From contig CATNEN010000003.1 in NCBI GenBank assembly GCA_950097015.1, positions 14,948,001-15,012,000 of the forward strand: a stretch of 64,000 nucleotides of DNA, given 5' to 3'. The translations under genes were made by a program, and so were the position numbers. Source of the stretch: Macrostomum hystrix (taxonomy: Eukaryota; Platyhelminthes; Macrostomidae). This document shows positions 11,701 through 22,310 of the stretch, piece by piece; position 1 is the first letter of the stretch, and the number at the start of each line of letters is the position of its first letter. Below the pieces are notes generated by a model. That model was not told the DNA's origin. It saw only the letters and a list, made by a program, of their open reading frames with translations, and searched no databases.

Positions 11701-14700
11701 CCCTTTCTGCATCAAGCCCTTTCAGTCAAGTGAGGAGTGAAATTTCGAAAAAATGAAACTTCCGTTAAAGCAAGTTTTAGAGGAGTGACATTATAGAATA
11801 GTGACATTTTGACAGAGTGACATTTCAATAATCTACGACATTTCAGAAGAGCGACATTATAGAAGAGTGACATTTTAGAAAAATGACATTTTAGAAAAAT
11901 GACATTTTAGAAGAGTGACACTCTATAAGAGTGACATTATGTAAGAGTGACATTCTAGAAGAGTGACATTTTAGAAGAGTGACATTTTAGAAGAGTGACA
12001 TATTAGAAGAGTGACATTTTAGAAGAGTGACATTTTAGAAGAGTGACATTTTAGAAGAGTGGCATTTTAGAAGAGTAACATTTTAGAAGAGTGACATTTT
12101 AGAAGAATGACATTTCAGAAGAGTGACATTTTAGAAGAGTGACACTCTATAAGAGTGACATTATGTAAGAGTGACATTATAGAAGAGTGACATTTTAGAA
12201 GAGGGACATTCCAGAAGAGTGACATTTTAGAAGAGTGACATTTTAGAAGAGTGACATTTTAGAGGAGTGACATTTTAGAAGAGTGACATTTCAGTAGAGT
12301 GACATTCTAGAAGAGTGACATTTTAGAAAAATGACATTTTAGAAAAATGACATTTTAGAAGAGTGACACTCTATAAGAGTGACATTATGTAAGAGTGACA
12401 TTCTAGAAGAGTGACATTTTAGAAGAGTGACATTTTAGAAGAGTGACATATTAGAAGAGTGACATTTTAGAAGAGTGACATTTTAGAAGAGTGACATTTT
12501 AGAAGAGTGGCATTTTAGAAGAGTAACATTTTAGAAGAATGACATTTTAGAAGAGTGACATTTTAGAAGAGTGACACTCTATAAGAGTGACATTATGTAA
12601 GAGTGACATTATAGAAGAGTGACATTTTAGAAGAGGGACATTCCAGAAGAGTGACATTTTAGAAGAGTGACATTCTAGAAGAGTGACATTTTAGAAGAGT
12701 GACATTTTAGAAGAGTGACATTTTAGAAGAGTGACATTTTAGAAGAATGACATTTTAGAAGAGTGACATTTTAGAAGAGTGACGTTAATAGAAGAATGAC
12801 ATTTTAGAAGAGTGACGTTAATAGAAGAATGACATTTTAGAAGAGTGACATTTTAGAAGAGTGACAATTTAGAAGAGTGTCATTTTAGAAGAGTGACATT
12901 TTAGAAGAGTGGCATTTTAGAAGAGTGACATTTTAGAAGAGTGATTTTTATAACTTTTTCTAGTTATGAATTTTTGATGAGCGAAATATCAAAAATCCAT
13001 AACGAAAACCTATTTTTATCCGATAATCATAATTATAGCGGTTCTAACAGCGCAATTACTTTGTAACATCGTCTGTAACACATCAGCGGAAACATATATA
13101 TTCACACTGCTTCAAGAATATTTATTGTCAGTATAAATTATATAATATAGAAATAGTAACGATGAAAACGATAAACAGCTAGCTGAATGTGCTAGCTAGG
13201 CATAGGAGAAAAGAAAGTAAAAACTAGAAGAAGATTGATTTAGAAAAAAGAAGAGAGAATATATTTTTCCTACCCTGTCTTTGGCTTCATATAATTAATT
13301 GGTTGATGGCACCAGCTTTCTGTAAGGGATTTTTCTGGATTACGTAACGCATCACTTTGCTCGATTTCTGTACGGTTCTTTCTCGAACGCGACCTGTTTT
13401 AACGGATCGTCTCTGCTCTGCATCTACTTTGGCACTGGGGGGGAAGAAGAGGGGAGGAATTGTTTATAGACTCTGGAGGAGCTGGAGGGAGCTATAGGGG
13501 ACGAAGAGCTGGGACATGAGAAGTTTCTGACATGCCATGCGGTCAAAATTAAATATTGACTCACGAGAATAGGGGGGGATTTTCAAGTTCGAATAGAATA
13601 GTCTTCTTCCATCTATTTTCTTCTGGTAATCGGATAACTATATATGTGAAGCATTTTCTAGTCCTTTATATCGTTTGTCAGTCCTCAACAAAAATATCTT
13701 TTTTTTATCAACAGTAGCGCCCTTGTCTCTACAGAGGACTGAGAAACAATTAAACGGCTCGAAAAAAACAATACGATTAGACCTATAGAATACTGTTTCA
13801 TCTTTCCCCTGTCTCATCTCCCCCGTGTGTCAGCTCTCCCGTGTCTCATCTCTCCATTGTCTCATCTCTCCCGTGTCTCATCTCTCCATTGTCTCGTCTC
13901 TCCCGTGTCTCATCTCTCCCGTGTCTTATCTTTCCGATGTCTAGTCTCTCCCGTGCCTTATCTCTCCTTTCTCTCACCTCTCCCGTGTCTTATCTCTCCC
14001 GTGTCTCATCTCTCCCGTGTCTCATCTCTCCCGTGTCTTATCTTTCCGTTGTCTAGTCTCTCCCGTGCCTTATCTCTCCTTTCTCTCACCTCTCCCGTGT
14101 CTTATCTCTCCCGTGTCTCGTCTCTCCCGTGTCTCATCACTCCCGTGTGTCATCTCTCCCGTGTCTCATGTCTCGATTGTCTCATCTCTCCCGTGTCTCA
14201 TGTCTCGATTGTCTCATCTCTCCCGTGTCTCATGTCTTGATTGTCTCATCTCTCCCGTGTCTCATGTCTCGATTGTCTCATCTCTCCCGTGTCTCATGTC
14301 TCGATTGTCTCATCTCTCCCGTGTCTCATGTCTCGATTGTCTCATCTCTCCCGTGTCTCATGTCTCGATTGTCTCATCTCTCCCGTGTCTCATGTCTCGA
14401 TTGTCTCATCTCTCCCGTGTCTCATGTCTCGATTGTCTCATCTCTCCCGTGTCTCATGTCTCGATTGTCTCATCTCTCCCGTGTCTCATGTCTCGATTGT
14501 CTCATCTCTCCCGTGTCTCATGTCTCGATTGTCTCATCTCTCCCGTGTCTCATGTCTCGATTGTCTCATCTCTCCCGTGTCTCATGTCTCGATTGTCTCA
14601 TCTCTCCCGTGTCTCATGTCTCGATTGTCTCATCTCTCCCGTGTCTCATGTCTCGATTGTCTCATCTCTCCCGTGTCTCATGCCTCGATTGTCTCATCTC

Positions 14701-17700
14701 TCCCGTGTCTCATGTCTCGATTGTCTCATCTCTCCCGTGTCTCATGTCTCGATTGTCTCATCTCTCCCGTGTCTCATGTCTCGATTGTCTCATCTCTCCC
14801 GTGTCTCATGTCTCGATTGTCTCATCTCTCCCGTGTCTCATGTCTCGATTGTCTCATCTCTCCCGTGTCTCGTCTATCTCGATCGTGTCTCGTCTATCTC
14901 GATCGTGTCTCGTCTATCTCGATCGTGTCTCATCTCTCCTTTGTCTTATTTCTTCCCTGTCTCAAATCCCCGTCATATCTTCTCTGTCTCATCTCTCTCG
15001 TGTCTCATCTCTATCCTAACTCTTGATATATTTCTCTAATACTTAATAAAAATAGCCGATAGGCCGGGCCAAGCAGGGATTTAATAGAAGTCCTAGGCTT
15101 CGTCAAACCATTGAATGAATGCAAAAAGTGGAGGATTTTGCCATAGACATAGAATATCTGGCCTCGAGGAAAGCTCAGACTGCTATTTTTGAATTTAATG
15201 CTAAAATTATTGTCTGTGTTTTAATGAAAGGGTAATTTTCAGTGTTTTTTTCTGGTGTGTTGTTTTGAAGTTTTGGTAGTCTCTTCCCCGACTATCTTAA
15301 AAAGGCTGTGTAACAACATCAAAGCTTTCCTTCTTTTGCCTCTTCTATATCTTGTCCTCTAATTCCCCAGTTGTCAGAAGCAACTTGGAGCAGTGCAAGA
15401 AAAGAATCCTCATCTTCTTATAGGCATGCAGAAGAAAGAAAAGCAAGACTCGTTTCCACTATCTTTTTTTCGACCCTCTTGACCCCGGATGAACCCCCAC
15501 GGGATAGAAGCGGTATAGAGTTGGGGGCAATGTGTAGAATGGGGAATAGAAAGATTGAGTCTATTCTCACTGCATTCATGGGTCTTGACATCGCTGCTGT
15601 TTCCTCCACTATAGAATTCCATAGCCATTTTTTAACTTACGTGACACGCCCCTTGGTGCCGCGACTACATGTAGCAAGCCTAAATTCCTTTCTAGCTTCT
15701 TCATCGACAATTTATAATGTTAGCTGTCAGTTGCATTGCTTCCAGGGCTGTTCCCTCTCTCTTAATGAAATTCTTGGCAATTTGTCTTATTTTAGTACGA
15801 GAATTTTAGTACTGTCTGTATCATCTATCTGCCTGTCTGTATCATCTATCTGCCTGTCTGTATCATCTATCTGCCTGTCTGTATCATCTATCTGCCTGTC
15901 TGTATCATCTATCTGCCTGTCTGTATCATCTATCTGTCTGTCTGTATCATCTATCTGTCTGTCTGTATCATCTATCTGCCTGTCTGTATCATCTATCTGC
16001 CTGTCTGTATCATCTATCTGTCTGTCTGTTTCATCTATCTGTCTGTCTGTTTCATCTATTTGTCTGTCTGTTTCATCTATCTGCCTGTCTGTATCATCTA
16101 TCTGCCTGTCTGTATCATCTATCTGTCTGTCTGTATCATCTATCTGTCTGTCTGTATCATCTATCTGCCTGTCTGTATCATCTATCTGCCTGTCTGTATC
16201 ATCTATCTGTCTGTCTGTTTCATCTATCTGTCTGTCTGTTTCATCTATTTGTCTGTCTGTTTCATCTATCTGCCTGTCTGTTTCATCTATCTGCCTTTCC
16301 GTACGAAGTCTCCATGATTTTAATTATTATTATTTTAATCTCGAAGTTTCCATGCCTCACATACCGTTTCTTATAACTGCTTATTTAGAAAACCAATATC
16401 TTTAATCTTGTAATATGGATTCTTAGAAATCGTGTACATTTAGGCAATTTTCGAAATATGATTTGTTAGAACTTTCACATTTTATAATCCCGTTTCTTAG
16501 AAATAAATTAAGCAGCAACACACACAAGCACATGTACTCGTATTACTAGTGTTTTCCTGTCCCAATGATTGCAAATCTAGCCCACAGCATTTCCCCTATG
16601 GATATCATTCTTCCCTAATGCATTCTTGGTGCCATCACATGCTTGGACACTATTCCCATTTTAGCGACATTTAGTCCTAAAGCGAGGCCAAAAACTTGTG
16701 TGTGGATCTACACAGTACTATTATCTATATACTGTCGTATCGCTCACTGGCTTCACCCAAATGGTAACATCTGCGACAGAAGAATTTTAAAGAATCCATT
16801 TTAAAATAATTCAGCTCATTTCAAATCATGACTTGAAATCTAAAATCATTTTAACAGGCTTCCGTAATCGAAAGAAAATGCACTATAGCTTTTAACAGTA
16901 GAAATACCACACTATTTTACCCCTGGGGAAGACCACGGGATATTTCAATACTTCAGTTTTCAACTGAAGCCTTCAAGTAATGATGTCTCTCTCTAGCGTC
17001 GTGTGAGTAGTAAGGGAAGCTATATTTTTATGGTATGCCGATTTCGAGTCATATTTCACCTATATCTAACAGACCCTCTGTTTATTATTAACGAATTATC
17101 CCATCGTTACTAAACTCTCCCATCTTTACTGAATTCTCCCATCGTTACTAAATTATCCCATCGTTACTAAATTCTCCGATCTTTACTGAATTCTCCCATC
17201 CTTACTAAATTCTCCCATCGATACTAAATTCTCCCATCGTTACTAAATTCTCCCATCGTTACTAAATTCTCCGATCTTTACTGAATTCTCCCATCCTTAC
17301 TAAATTCTCCCATCGATAATAAATTCTCCGATCTTTACTAAATTCTCCCATCGTTACTAAATTCTCGCATTGTTAATAATTTCTCCCATCGTTACTGAAT
17401 TCTCCCATAATTACTGAGTTCTCTCATCGTTACTAAATTCTCTCATCGTTACTAAATTCTCTCATCGTTACTAAATTCTCCCATCGTTACTGAATTCTCC
17501 GATCGTTTCGGAATTCTCCAATCGTTACTAAATTCTCCCATCGTTACTAAATTCTCCCATCGTTACTGAATTCTCCCATCGTTACTAAATTCTCCCATCG
17601 TTACTAAATTCTCCCATCGTTACTAAATTCTCCAATCGTTAACTAAATTCTCTCATCGTTACTAAATTCTCCAATCGTTACTAAATTCTCCCATCGTTAT

Positions 17701-20700
17701 TAAATTCTCCCATCGTTACTGAATTCTCCCATCGTTACTGAATTCTCTCATCGTTACTAAATTCTCCAATCGTTAACTAAATTCTCTCATCATTACTAAA
17801 TTCTCCAATCGTTAACTAAATTCTCTCATCATTACTAAATTCTCCAATCGTTACTAAATTCTCCCATCGTTACTAAATTCTCCCATCGTTACTAAATTCT
17901 CCCATCGTTACTAAATTCTCCCATCGTTACTAAATTCTCCCATCGTTACTAAATTCTCCAATCGTTAACTAAATTCTCTCATCGTTACTAAATTCTCCAA
18001 TCGTTACTAAATTCTCCCATCGTTATTGAATTCTCCCATCGTTACTGAATTCTCCCATCGTTACTGAATTCTCTCATCGTTACTAAATTCTCCAATCGTT
18101 AACTAAATTCTCTCATCATTACTAAATTCTCCAATCGTTAACTAAATTCTCTCATCGTTACTGAATTCTCCCATCGTTACTGAATTCTCCCATCGTTACT
18201 GAATTCTCTCATCGTTACTAAATTCTCCAATCGTTAACTAAATTCTCCCATCGTTACTAAATTCTTTCATCGTTACTGAATTCTCCCTTCGTTACTGAAT
18301 TCTCAAATCGTTACTAAATTCTCAAATCGTTACTAAATTCTCCCATCGTTACTAAATTCTCCCATCGTTACTAAATTCTCCCATCGTTATTGAATTCTCC
18401 CATCGTTACTGAATTCTCCCATCGTTACTGAATTCTCTCATTCTCTCAATTCTCTCGCCCCTTATGTCACCGCTATCCGCCCCTTATGTCACCGCTATCC
18501 GCCCCTTATCTCACCGCTATCCGCCCCTTATCTCACCGCTATCCACCCCTTATGTCACCACTATCCCCCCCTTATCTCACCACTATCCGCCCCTTATCTC
18601 GCCACTAACCGCCCTTTATTTCACCACCCTCCGCCCCTTTATTTCACCACTATCCGCCCCTTTTCTCACCACTATCCGCCCTTTATTTCACCACTATCCG
18701 CCCTTTATTTCACCACTATCCGCCCCTTTTCTCACCACTATCCGCCCTTTATTTCACCACTATCCGCCCCTTATTTCACCACTATCCGCCCCTTATTTCA
18801 CCACTATCCGCCCCTTATTTCACCACTATCCGCCCTTTATTTCACCACTATCCGCCCTTTATTTCACCACTATCCGCCCCTTATTTCACCACTATCCGCC
18901 CTTTATTTCACCACTATCCGCCCTTTATTTCACCACTATCCGCCCCTTATTTCACCACTATCCGCCCTTTATTTCACCACTATCCGCCCCTTATTTCACC
19001 ACTATCCGCCCTTTATTTCACCACTATCCGCCCTTTATTTCACCACTATCCGCCCTTTATTTCACCACTATCCGCCCCTTATTTCACCACTATCCGCCCC
19101 TTATTTCACCACTATCCGCCCTTTATTTCACCACTATCCGCCCCTTATTTCACCACTATCCGCCCTTTATTTCACCACTATCCGCCCCTTATTTCACCAC
19201 TATCCGCCCCTTTTCTCACCACTATCCGCCCCTTTTCTCACCACTATCCGCCCCTTATCTATCCGCCCCTCACTTCTCTCTCCGCCCTTTACCTAACCCC
19301 TCTTTCCTCTCCTCTCTACAGACATATTTTTCTGTCTCTACATCTTAAAAGTACCCGCTAACGGAAAGACGGATGTACTTGTTATTTTATTCTTAGAATA
19401 AAATTCTACGGATTCACTACAGACCCTTATCGGGGATTACTTATCGTGGGATTTTTTTCATTAATTTTCCAGTTCCTACCATGCCTAGCATAGTAAGCCC
19501 TTTTACTATCAGTGCTTAGTCACGTATACCCAAGATTTTCGTGTGCACGGAGTTTATCTAAGACTGTCAACCCACAACAGTACGAATCTCCACAATGTTC
19601 TTCTTATAGGGACACGATTTATCCTTCTCTTCCCTTATCGATGCTGTTCTGAACCAAATGCTTAACGAAAATCCGTCATTACAATTATCCTTAATGGTTT
19701 GCCTTCAATCTCATGTCTCGCAAAAAGGCTAGCTAACGAAACTTATATTGCTATTTTTATTAAAAAATTAACTTTTTTATATATGAAGAAATGTGCCTGA
19801 ACTGAAGTTTGCAGTTTGAACTGAAATAAACTGAAGTTTGGGGGCTGACAGGATAGGAGACTGATCCCTGGAGGATTGGAGGCTGACACCCTGAAGGATT
19901 GGAGGCTGACACCCTAAAGTGTTCGAGGCTGACACCCTGAAGTATTGGAGGCTGACACCCTGAAGTATTGGAGGCTGACACCCTGAAGGATTGGAGGCTG
20001 ACACCCTGAAGGATTGGAGGCTGACATCCTGAAGGATTGGAGGCTGACACCCTGAAGGATTGGGCGCTGACACCCTGAAGGATTGGAGGCTGACACCCTG
20101 AAGGATTGGAGGCTGACACCCTGAAGTATTGGAGGCTGACACCCTGAAGGATTGGAGGCTGACACCCTGAAGGATTGGAGGCTGACACCCTGAAGGATTG
20201 GAGGCTGACACCCTGAAGTATTGGAGGCTGACACCCTGGAGGATTGGAGGCTGACATCTAAATTATTGGAGGCTGACACCCTGAAGGATTGGAGGCTGAC
20301 ATCTAAATTATTGGAGGCTGACACCCTGAAGGATTGGGCGCTGACACCCTGAAGGATCGGAGGCTGACACCCTGAAGGATTGGAGGCTGACACCCTGAAG
20401 GATTGGAGGCTGACATCTAAATTATTGGAGGCTGACACCCTGAAGGATTGGAGGCTGACACCCTGAAGGATTGGAGGCTGACACCCTGAAGGATTGGAGG
20501 CTGACACCCTGAAGGATTGGAGGCTGACATCTAAATTATTGGAGGCTGACACCCTGAAGGATTGGAGGCTGACATCTAAATTATTGGAGGCTGACACCCT
20601 GAAGGATTGGAGGCTGACACCCTGAAGGATTGGAGGCTGACGCCCTGAAGGATTGGGCGCTGACACCCTGAAGGATTGGGCGCTGACACCCTGAATGATT

Positions 20701-20919
20701 CGAGGCTGACACCCTGAAGGTTTAGACGCTTATCGTGTGAAGGATTTCAAATCCCAGATCGACACGATTTCGATAAGCAAATTTTATATTATCTCTTTGC
20801 TGTTGTTTTCAGTAAAATCAGGCAGCAGAACTCGTGCAAGCAGCTCAGCAGTCCTGAGTGTACTGCTGGCCATGGTATCATCGTACAGTGCAACGATCTA
20901 CAAAATGTTCAACTGCTAG
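8703..20919 (+). CDS. Unrecognised secreted or membrane-anchored protein, two exons
   Basis: Proposed exons are 8703-9495 and 20813-20919, giving 299 residues. Exon 1 starts at an ATG followed by a signal peptide (hydrophobic core FFILLLAACPSVV, cleavage likely near residue 27). Then comes a Cys-containing ectodomain with predicted N-glycosylation sites (NRT, NNS), rich in beta-like segments (ANLVFVGRAVEY, AKVELECYLKG, GQRAVYFATAS) that faintly recall NTR/TIMP-like OB folds. I do not recognise a family. The exon ends at GCCG|GTGAGT in phase 1. Exon 2 follows the acceptor TGTTGTTTTCAG, restores the frame exactly, and adds a Ser-rich stretch plus a hydrophobic C-terminus (SAVLSVLLAMVSSYSATIY) ending MFNC, which could be a GPI signal or a membrane anchor. 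An AATAAA lies at about 21194. The 11.3-kb intron holds seven tandem arrays. Exon 1 is fairly secure; joining it to exon 2 is inference from phase, splice sites and protein logic. Confidence 0.5.
9528..9620 (+). mobile_element. SINE family A fragment (left half of a convergent pair)
   Basis: Matches the SINE body from GACAATGAGAAA to the GAACAGAATTACTCCC region. The tRNA-like head is missing. It lies about 30 bases inside the intron of the 8703 gene. Confidence 0.7.
9632..9858 (-). mobile_element. SINE family A, minus strand, with tRNA-like head
   Basis: Read on the minus strand from 9858, it begins with GGGAGTGAGTGGCAGAGCG and a B-box-like AGCTCGATTCC, then the family body. Its 3' end faces the plus-strand fragment at 9528-9620, so the two form an inverted pair. 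Confidence 0.8.
10382..11147. repeat. Minisatellite, 15-bp unit GATTCCCACTTGGCC
   Basis: About 51 copies. Because 15 is divisible by 3, three frames stay open for 240-270 codons; none is likely to be coding. Marker variants (CTTCACCG at 10776 and 10941) show a 165-bp block of 11 units was duplicated. Confidence 0.95.
11148..11769. other. Intron spacer, no feature seen
   Basis: AT-rich sequence between two arrays inside the large intron of the 8703 gene. Confidence 0.5.
11770..12945. repeat. Minisatellite, 16-bp unit GAGTGACATTTTAGAA
   Basis: About 73 copies. The rare variant CTCTATAAGA recurs at 11921, 12145, 12369 and 12577. The flanking variants alternate, showing a 448-bp higher-order block repeated once with loss of one unit. 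Confidence 0.95.
12946..13799. other. Intron spacer, no feature seen
   Basis: Unique mixed sequence between arrays. No exon with splice sites could be supported. Confidence 0.45.
13800..15018. repeat. Minisatellite, 30-bp unit built on 15-bp halves
   Basis: The central part repeats a 30-bp unit made of TCTCCCGTGTCTCAT and GTCTCGATTGTCTCA almost without change from about 14155 to 14860. Degenerate 15-bp relatives lie on both sides. Long open frames here are repeat artefacts. Confidence 0.95.
15811..16303. repeat. Minisatellite, 21-bp unit
   Basis: About 23 copies of TGTCTGTATCATCTATCTGC plus C, with TTTCATC and CTGTC variants. A related 21-bp array sits in SEC24 intron 5 (34681-34800). Confidence 0.95.
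16304..17090. other. Intron spacer, no feature seen
   Basis: AT-rich sequence without repeats or supported exons. Confidence 0.45.
17091..18445. repeat. Minisatellite, 19-bp unit CCCATCGTTACTAAATTCT
   Basis: About 70 copies with recurrent variants (CTCATCG, CCAATCGTTAACTA, TACTGAATT) that themselves recur in blocks. Confidence 0.95.
18455..19265. repeat. Minisatellite, 22-bp unit
   Basis: About 36 copies of CCGCCCTTTATTTCACCACT plus AT, starting almost directly after the 19-bp array. The two units share no obvious sequence. Confidence 0.95.
19266..19860. other. Intron spacer, no feature seen
   Basis: Mixed sequence between two arrays of the large intron. Confidence 0.45.
19861..20725. repeat. 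Minisatellite, 23-bp unit
   Basis: About 38 copies of GGCTGACACCCTGAAGGATT plus GGA. A shortened variant (GACATCTAAATTATTGGAG) recurs six times, which marks block duplications. It ends about 90 bases before the acceptor of exon 2 of the 8703 gene. Confidence 0.95.
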
Positions 20920-21807
20920 CCATAATCCGGCATCAAGAGCTTTGCATACTACTGACGAAAATGATTTAGTTAGTAGTAAGTAATGAATAATTTTTAGAAA
21001 ACAACATTGAATGCAATTGTTGTATCTTCTTGAATTCTGATAACTTGTTATCTTTGTTGTGATATCGCATTATAACTTGAGGTTTGACAGTTCACAATCA
21101 TCTAACAAATCATCAACATTTCAAACAAATCATAGTTCTGTATTTGTATAGTTACAGTTGCAACGAATAGTTATAAAGTAAATCACTGGTTCCAATAAAC
21201 ATTCAACTATTTCCTCGTTTTGCACAGCTAAATATCAATGTACGAGCTATAATATAGTAAACTATGAAAATTACGTTATATGTATTGTACGGTAATAATG
21301 TACAAAGGAATGCACATTAATTATGCACATATGAATGTACTTTTATAATGTACACAGGAATGTACATTTATTGTGAACCTAGAAATGTACACTTTTAGTG
21401 TACAATAAAATGTCCGCTACTTGATATTAATTGTTATTTAGAGTTACAAGTTATGCTTAGATATAAGTTATAAATTTTATATTTGGAGATTTGGTAAAAT
21501 ACATCTTGCTCGTATCTATTCTATCGGTATTATTGCCTATCTAAATTAGTGCAGAAACAAAATTGCTTTTATTAATTGGAAATTAATTGGAAAACAAGTT
21601 GTATGAAAAAGTCGTGGCTTTAGATTTTGAACTGATTGTTTGATTACATTATCATATTACAGAAATTTTTCTTTTACACAATAATAATCGATTCCGCTTC
21701 AAGATATAAATTTAACAAAGGAGATAAAAGCTAATTTGTTGCTTGATTGAAGAAAATGTCAAAATATGCTTGTACAAGGCACAAGTCTAAAGCACTGATT
21801 CCTGTCT
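20920..21807. other. Intergenic; probable 3' UTR then AT-rich DNA
   Basis: An AATAAA at about 21194-21199 could end the transcript of the 8703 gene. At 21290-21420 the motif AATGTAC recurs about every 20 bases in a degenerate tandem pattern. No gene is seen. Confidence 0.4.
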
Positions 21808-22045
21808 TCGATTCCTGTTCACCGATCTGCTTCGATTCCTGTTCACCGATCTGCTTCGATTCCTGTTCACCGATCTGCTTCGATTCCTGTTCACCGATCT
21901 GCTTCGATTCCTGTTCACCGATCTGCTTCGATTCCTGTTCATCGATCTGCTTCGATTCCTGTTCACCGATCTGCTTCGATTCCTGTTCACCGATCTGCTT
22001 CGATTCCTGTTCACCGATCTGCTTCGATTCCAGTTCACTCATTTG
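21808..22045. repeat. Minisatellite, 24-bp unit
   Basis: About 10 copies of CGATTCCTGTTCACCGATCT plus GCTT. It lies just beyond the 3' end of the stomatin gene. The unit is a multiple of 3, so both strands stay open. Confidence 0.95.
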
Positions 22046-22310
22046 CTTCGATTCCTTTTTACCAATCTGCAGTGCCGAATGCATGACGAAAAATTGAACT
22101 GAATAATTCATTTTAAGCGCTATACAAGAAAGTAAATTTTGGTAACCGTATCGTCTAGTTTTGAAGGAATTTACCCTATTAAAAAAACTTTGCCTAATAC
22201 TAAAAAATCAGTCAGTATCAAGGCATAAACGACAGAAATTTTTTTTGTTCGATAAAAGTATCGAATTTTCGAAAAGTATACAATATCGAGTTTAACCAGT
22301 CACAAGACGA

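Noticed and set aside
13827-15039. Long open frames of up to 340 codons
   Set aside because: Three overlapping frames are open at once because the unit is 30 bp; translation is low complexity (SRVSSLPCL). A repeat artefact.
15371-16405. 344-codon open frame
   Set aside because: More than half is the 21-bp array. The N-terminal part has no domain and no splice or promoter support.
18464-19348. 294-codon open frame
   Set aside because: A 22-bp array read in rotating frames (66 bp = 22 codons); no unique coding sequence.
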